A stretch of DNA of 7,537 nucleotides from Clostridiales bacterium (GTDB taxonomy: Bacteria > Bacillota > Clostridia > Christensenellales > Borkfalkiaceae), in contig JAJWOJ010000088.1 of assembly GCA_021635425.1 (NCBI GenBank), positions 1-7,537 of the forward strand. The letters are read 5' to 3'. Within the stretch, counting starts at the first letter, position 1. Every line of letters starts with the position of its first letter. Of this stretch, positions 3,939 to 7,537 are shown one piece after another. Made by a program: the position numbers and the translations under genes. The notes beneath the pieces were generated by a model that saw only the letters and a program-made list of their open reading frames with translations, ran no database searches and was not told the origin of the DNA.

Positions 3939-6900
3939 TCAGTTTGCTCTGTTTGAATAATTTTTTTCGAATTTACTCTTCTGAATATCGAACGCGGCTA
4001 TTTCTTTCGCGAGCTTCAATTTATATTCCGCCGAAAGGAGGTTTATCTTTCCGCTGCACGCGGTAACTTCCGCATGAACGCCTTCCCAGTCGATCCCTTC
4101 TGCCGAAGCATTATCGTTTATAGTCTTCATTTTTTCGGTTACCGCTGGGATCTCCGTTTTAAGCTTTGCCGCAAGAGCCTTATAGAAAGCAGTCTTGATT
4201 TCGCCAAGCTCGTTCAGGTTCGATATCGCGCTTTCGTCGGTAAGCCCTTTAAGGGTTTCGACGTTATCGATTCTCGTTTTATATTCTGTTTCGTCGTATT
4301 CGCCGTTTGCAAGTTCCTTAAGCGCGTTTATCTCGCTTTCGACGGCTAAAACGGCATATTTTCTGAATCCGCTGCCGTTATATTTGAGATAATATTCGGT
4401 GAGATAGCATTTAACGAGGAGCTGAGGATCGATTTCGGTCACCTTTGCCCATATCTTCATTTCGTCGAAGTTATCCGCGTATTTCTTATAAAATCCGTCA
4501 ACTCTGTTATAAAGAGCTATAAGCTCGCTGACGGAAAGCCCGTCGGCATACTGAACTTCATATTTCGTATCGTCTGCCAAAGTTCCGATTTTTTCGGCAT
4601 AAGCTTTGACGACGGCGCCGAGCTCCGCATAGAAATTCGTAAGGTCCGTCCCCTCGAGAGATTTATCGCAAAGACCGCAGATCGTTTCGTAATTATTTGC
4701 GAACGTTTTGAAAAGCTCGTAAATCTCGTCGTTCGTCATAGCATCGAGGTCGCTTTCGGTATGAACGATAACGCTTTCCGCAAACGCTTTTACGCTTGCA
4801 GCCGAATCGGCTTCGTTTTTAACCCTTTTCTCTATGTATTTCTCATACTTATCGGGATGGGCGGAGGCAAAATACGCTTTCTGTTCGTCGGTGAATTTGT
4901 TATACGTCGAATTGAGAATCTTTATCAATCCGAGATCTATGGTTTTCGCAAAATCGTCTACCGATTTTTTAAGCTTTTCGCTCTCGGAAATAAGTTTATC
5001 GTAATAATTCTCACCCGATACCGCATAGCAAAGAGCTTTCTGATCGTCCGTCAATGCGGCGTAAAGAGTTTTAACTCTCGTAACTTCGCCACTATACCCT
5101 TCTCTCATGCTCGCCGTAGAAATCGTTGCGGTTGCGTTCATAACCTCTTCGGCTTTAAGACAATCATCGTAAATCTTATCGATATCCCAACCGAAAACGT
5201 ATTCGTCTGCGGAGATTTTGGCAAGAGTTAAGTTAAGCAACCTTACCGTGTCGTATTCTCTGCCCTCGATATAAACGTCACCGCTCGCAACGCCCACGTC
5301 ATACGCGTCGATATATAAATTAAAGGTCTTGTTTTCGGCATCGAAATCAAAGCCGATGTTTTCAAGAGGCTTGCCGATATACGCACCGAGCATTGAACCC
5401 GCAAGCTGACCTGCCTCGTTCATTATAAGTTCGGGAACCTGATTCCATATAAGCCCGACAAGGCTCATCATTTCCTGTTTCACGTTGACGGAAAAGACGT
5501 TATCCGAAACTTTCAGTTCGAAAAACGCTGACGCGAGAGCTTTTATAGTTTCGAAATCCAAAGATACGTCTTCGGAATCGCCATTCTCGCCGTCGGAATT
5601 CTTTTCGAGAGGAATATTAACCGCAAAAGTCGCTTTGCCGTCCTTTAAAGCCGCGAGCATCATTTTCCCTTCGGCGTAAACAAGATTCAGAGTGTCCGCT
5701 TTCGCAACCGTACCCAGCCATGCGGGTACGTCTTTGGAGAACATCCCCGCCATCGACATTATCGATTTGAGGCTGTCGCCGAGCGTGACGTTCAACTCTG
5801 CTTTAAGAGCATTCTGAGGATTGAATTCCGTAATATCGTAAGAAACGTATCCGTTTGCCGACGCCGTGAAATCCGCCAACTCGATATCGGCTTTTATACC
5901 CGCTCTTAAAATCTGCGGTTCCGCGGTGTAATCTTCTTCGACGGGCTGAACGAATCTTTCGTCGGAAAGATTGAAGTCGGCGGCGATTTCGACGAGATCG
6001 GTCGTAAGATTGAGAGAAATTATGCCCACCCTGTCGGTCGGAATGTATAAACCGACGGACAGATCGAATTTTTCGTCTACGTTATCCCCCGCAAGACCGG
6101 CGTTTTTAAGGACGGATTTTATCACGCCTTCTATCATCACGCTGTTGAGCCTTACCCTGTACATATCCCCTTCTTCTTCCGTTATTTTAACGTAGGAAGC
6201 AAGATCCGCGCTTTTAAGCATGCCGGGGATTCCGGAGGTAACGCTTTCGACTTCTTCGAGAGGAAGCTCTTTTACGAATTTAACGCCCGGAAGATCGACG
6301 TAAAGCTTTTTGTCGTGATAAGTGACGGCGAGCGAATCGTCGTATAAACCCAAGGATAACTTCACGTCGATAAGAGAAAGGATATCGGCGTTTTCGTCGT
6401 TCATTATTTTATCCACGTCTGCTCTGCCGTTTATCTTGACGGGAATTTCGACGTTGTTATATTTCACGACGCCGTTTAACGCCACGCCCCTTATAAGGTC
6501 CGCCTTTAAAAGCGCGCCGACGATTTTCTCCTGCGTTTTGTCGACGGGTTTATCTTCGGAAGGAATGACCTGAGAAGGTTCCGACGCCATCGCTTCGTTG
6601 AAAGCAACCGTATCGGGGATTTCGGTTTCGCCGTTAAAATCGGAAAATACAACCGTATTTTCTTCAACGCAGGGAAGGTCGCCCAAAACCGAAACGTTCA
6701 CTATGTACTTGCTCGTATATGTAAATTTTACGGGCGTATAATCTTCTTTTACGGTGAGATGAACAATGGTGTTGTCGGTAAAAGAGGGATAACCGTTGAG
6801 GTTTCCGAACTCTTTCATCTGTCTGAACAAAAGGGCGTTGCCCTTGTCTTTATCGAGAACGTATTTAAATTTATACTCGCCGTTTTCCGCGCCCTCGAAT

Positions 6901-7418
6901 TCGGCATAAACGATTGTTGCGTCGTTGAAAACGTGTCCGCTTAACAGCTTATCGGGCGTAACGCCGAACACGTCTTTATAAGATTCCGCTTCCGAATTGA
7001 CGATCTGTCCGCCGTTTACGCGATACGCAATGTTATCGCCCTTGGAAAAAGCTTCGTGCTTTAAAGAAACAAATCTCGAATCGGAATTGCTGTCCGTATA
7101 AAACTCGTCGCCGTGTTTTATGGTTACGCAATCGGTCTGCTGGGTGTAACCGAACAAGCCCGCAACGGAAGCAACAGACGTTCCCTTACTCGCGGATTTA
7201 TATGTAGTAAGTTTAGAAAGTCTGCCTATAGCTGCATAAACGACCTTTTTTGCTTCATAATTATCGGGCGTGACGTTAACGTCGTCAACGATAATCGTAT
7301 CTTCTCCCGATTCGACGGGAAGATCGTTGTTTCCGCCGCTCGTAGTGCAAGACGCAAACATTGCAAGGCTTAATGCAAGCAGAACCGCAAGAAATATGGT
7401 TGAAAATTTTCTTTTCAT
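3939..7418 (-). CDS. Large secreted lipoprotein of unknown function (1159 aa)
   Basis: The start is clear: GGAG lies seven bases before ATG 7416-7418, and the protein opens with a lipoprotein signal peptide, MKRKF, a hydrophobic stretch (about 6-22), then FASC with the lipidated Cys24. After export it should be anchored to the outer face of the cytoplasmic membrane. A Ser/Gly/acidic linker (25-50) leads to a beta-rich region (about 52-745) that seems to hold three modules: 52-270, then two similar ones at about 296-485 and 503-740, each with strand clusters around a helical middle. Residues 750-1159 are almost wholly helical, with at least two repeats built on TLYAALTDDQKALCY (784-798) and STYNKFTDEQKAYFA (837-851), a pattern I associate with clostridial surface proteins. 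No enzyme motif, LPXTG anchor or further membrane segment is visible. The beta modules recall LolA/LppX-like lipid-binding lipoproteins only in general architecture; I would not assign that function. It appears to be transcribed alone. Confidence 0.93.
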   Translation of the reverse strand: MKRKFSTIFLAVLLALSLAMFASCTTSGGNNDLPVESGEDTIIVDDVNVTPDNYEAKKVVYAAIGRLSKLTTYKSASKGTSVASVAGLFGYTQQTDCVTIKHGDEFYTDSNSDSRFVSLKHEAFSKGDNIAYRVNGGQIVNSEAESYKDVFGVTPDKLLSGHVFNDATIVYAEFEGAENGEYKFKYVLDKDKGNALLFRQMKEFGNLNGYPSFTDNTIVHLTVKEDYTPVKFTYTSKYIVNVSVLGDLPCVEENTVVFSDFNGETEIPDTVAFNEAMASEPSQVIPSEDKPVDKTQEKIVGALLKADLIRGVALNGVVKYNNVEIPVKINGRADVDKIMNDENADILSLIDVKLSLGLYDDSLAVTYHDKKLYVDLPGVKFVKELPLEEVESVTSGIPGMLKSADLASYVKITEEEGDMYRVRLNSVMIEGVIKSVLKNAGLAGDNVDEKFDLSVGLYIPTDRVGIISLNLTTDLVEIAADFNLSDERFVQPVEEDYTAEPQILRAGIKADIELADFTASANGYVSYDITEFNPQNALKAELNVTLGDSLKSIMSMAGMFSKDVPAWLGTVAKADTLNLVYAEGKMMLAALKDGKATFAVNIPLEKNSDGENGDSEDVSLDFETIKALASAFFELKVSDNVFSVNVKQEMMSLVGLIWNQVPELIMNEAGQLAGSMLGAYIGKPLENIGFDFDAENKTFNLYIDAYDVGVASGDVYIEGREYDTVRLLNLTLAKISADEYVFGWDIDKIYDDCLKAEEVMNATATISTASMREGYSGEVTRVKTLYAALTDDQKALCYAVSGENYYDKLISESEKLKKSVDDFAKTIDLGLIKILNSTYNKFTDEQKAYFASAHPDKYEKYIEKRVKNEADSAASVKAFAESVIVHTESDLDAMTNDEIYELFKTFANNYETICGLCDKSLEGTDLTNFYAELGAVVKAYAEKIGTLADDTKYEVQYADGLSVSELIALYNRVDGFYKKYADNFDEMKIWAKVTEIDPQLLVKCYLTEYYLKYNGSGFRKYAVLAVESEINALKELANGEYDETEYKTRIDNVETLKGLTDESAISNLNELGEIKTAFYKALAAKLKTEIPAVTEKMKTINDNASAEGIDWEGVHAEVTACSGKINLLSAEYKLKLAKEIAAFDIQKSKFEKNYSNRAN

Positions 7419-7447
7419 AACCGCTCTCCTTTAATTTTTTACAATAA

Positions 7448-7453
7448 ATTATA
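7448..7453 (-). promoter_or_regulatory. Likely -10 box for the lipoprotein gene
   Basis: A perfect TATAAT on the minus strand lies 29 bases upstream of the lipoprotein ATG within an AT-rich stretch. No convincing -35 hexamer is found 16-18 bases further up, so this is tentative. Confidence 0.4.
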
Positions 7454-7476
7454 TAATGATTAACAAACGCGGTCGT

Positions 7477-7501
7477 GCATAGCCGTATAACGCGGCAATG
7501 C
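7477..7501 (-). repeat. Small hairpin upstream of the lipoprotein gene
   Basis: GCATAGCCG (7477-7485) and CGGCAATGC (7493-7501) pair with one mismatch around a 7-base loop. It lacks an adjacent T run on either strand. It could be a weak terminator for the gene ending near 7515 or an operator-like palindrome. Confidence 0.5.
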
Positions 7502-7514
7502 CCCTCCTCGCTTA

Positions 7515-7537
7515 TTAAACGTCTGTTTCTTCTACAC
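7515..7537 (-). CDS. Possible last codons of an upstream gene, cut by the window edge
   Basis: One minus-strand frame entering from the right edge reads VEETDV and then TAA (7515-7517). An acidic tail before a stop, followed by a hairpin, fits the end of a gene in the same direction as the rest. Six codons are far too few to be sure or to suggest a function. Confidence 0.2.

Noticed and set aside
1..7537. CRISPR array, tRNA gene, insertion sequence or defence system.
   Set aside because: I saw no regularly spaced direct repeats, no tRNA cloverleaf with a T-loop motif, no transposase and no nuclease, toxin or methylase gene in any frame.

Overview
The window looks like chromosomal DNA of a low-to-mid G+C Gram-positive bacterium, most likely class Clostridia. 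The reasons are strong GGAGG-type ribosome binding sites, consensus sigma-A promoters, a CIRCE heat-shock operator, a MinD/MinE pair, and a very large lipoprotein with clostridial-style helical repeats carrying a 'TD(D/E)QKA' motif. Placement below class (for example among uncultured Christensenellales-like gut lineages) is only a guess. Every gene I can support lies on the minus strand, so the window reads biologically from right to left.

In that direction: the last codons of a possible upstream gene and a small hairpin (about 7477-7537); a 1159-residue secreted lipoprotein of unknown function with its own Shine-Dalgarno and a strong downstream stem-loop (3877-7418); a minD-minE pair without minC (2737-3762); and htpG, the bacterial Hsp90, behind a sigma-A promoter overlapped by a CIRCE operator, so probably repressed by HrcA (629-2679).

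The most interesting region is the 560 bases after htpG. Five bases past the htpG stop codon begins a perfect consensus promoter (TTGACA, 17 bases, TATAAT). Its predicted start point falls on the first base of a 25-position terminal stem whose other arm lies 235 bases further on, one base before an intrinsic terminator. Between the arms sit two more long hairpins. This predicts a roughly 310-nt structured non-coding RNA (about 279-589, minus strand) with paired 5' and 3' ends and a three-way junction. I do not recognise it as tmRNA, RNase P RNA, SRP RNA or 6S RNA. htpG has no terminator of its own, so heat-shock read-through should also carry this RNA as the htpG 3' UTR. A complication is that the internal G-U wobbles favour the opposite strand.

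Beyond it lies a second fold-back of about 107 bases holding a 17-bp perfect palindrome, then the apparent start of another minus-strand gene running off the window's left edge.

Role of the neighbours: MinD/MinE position the division site, HtpG is a stress chaperone, and the lipoprotein is a surface protein. They look like adjacent separate units rather than one pathway.
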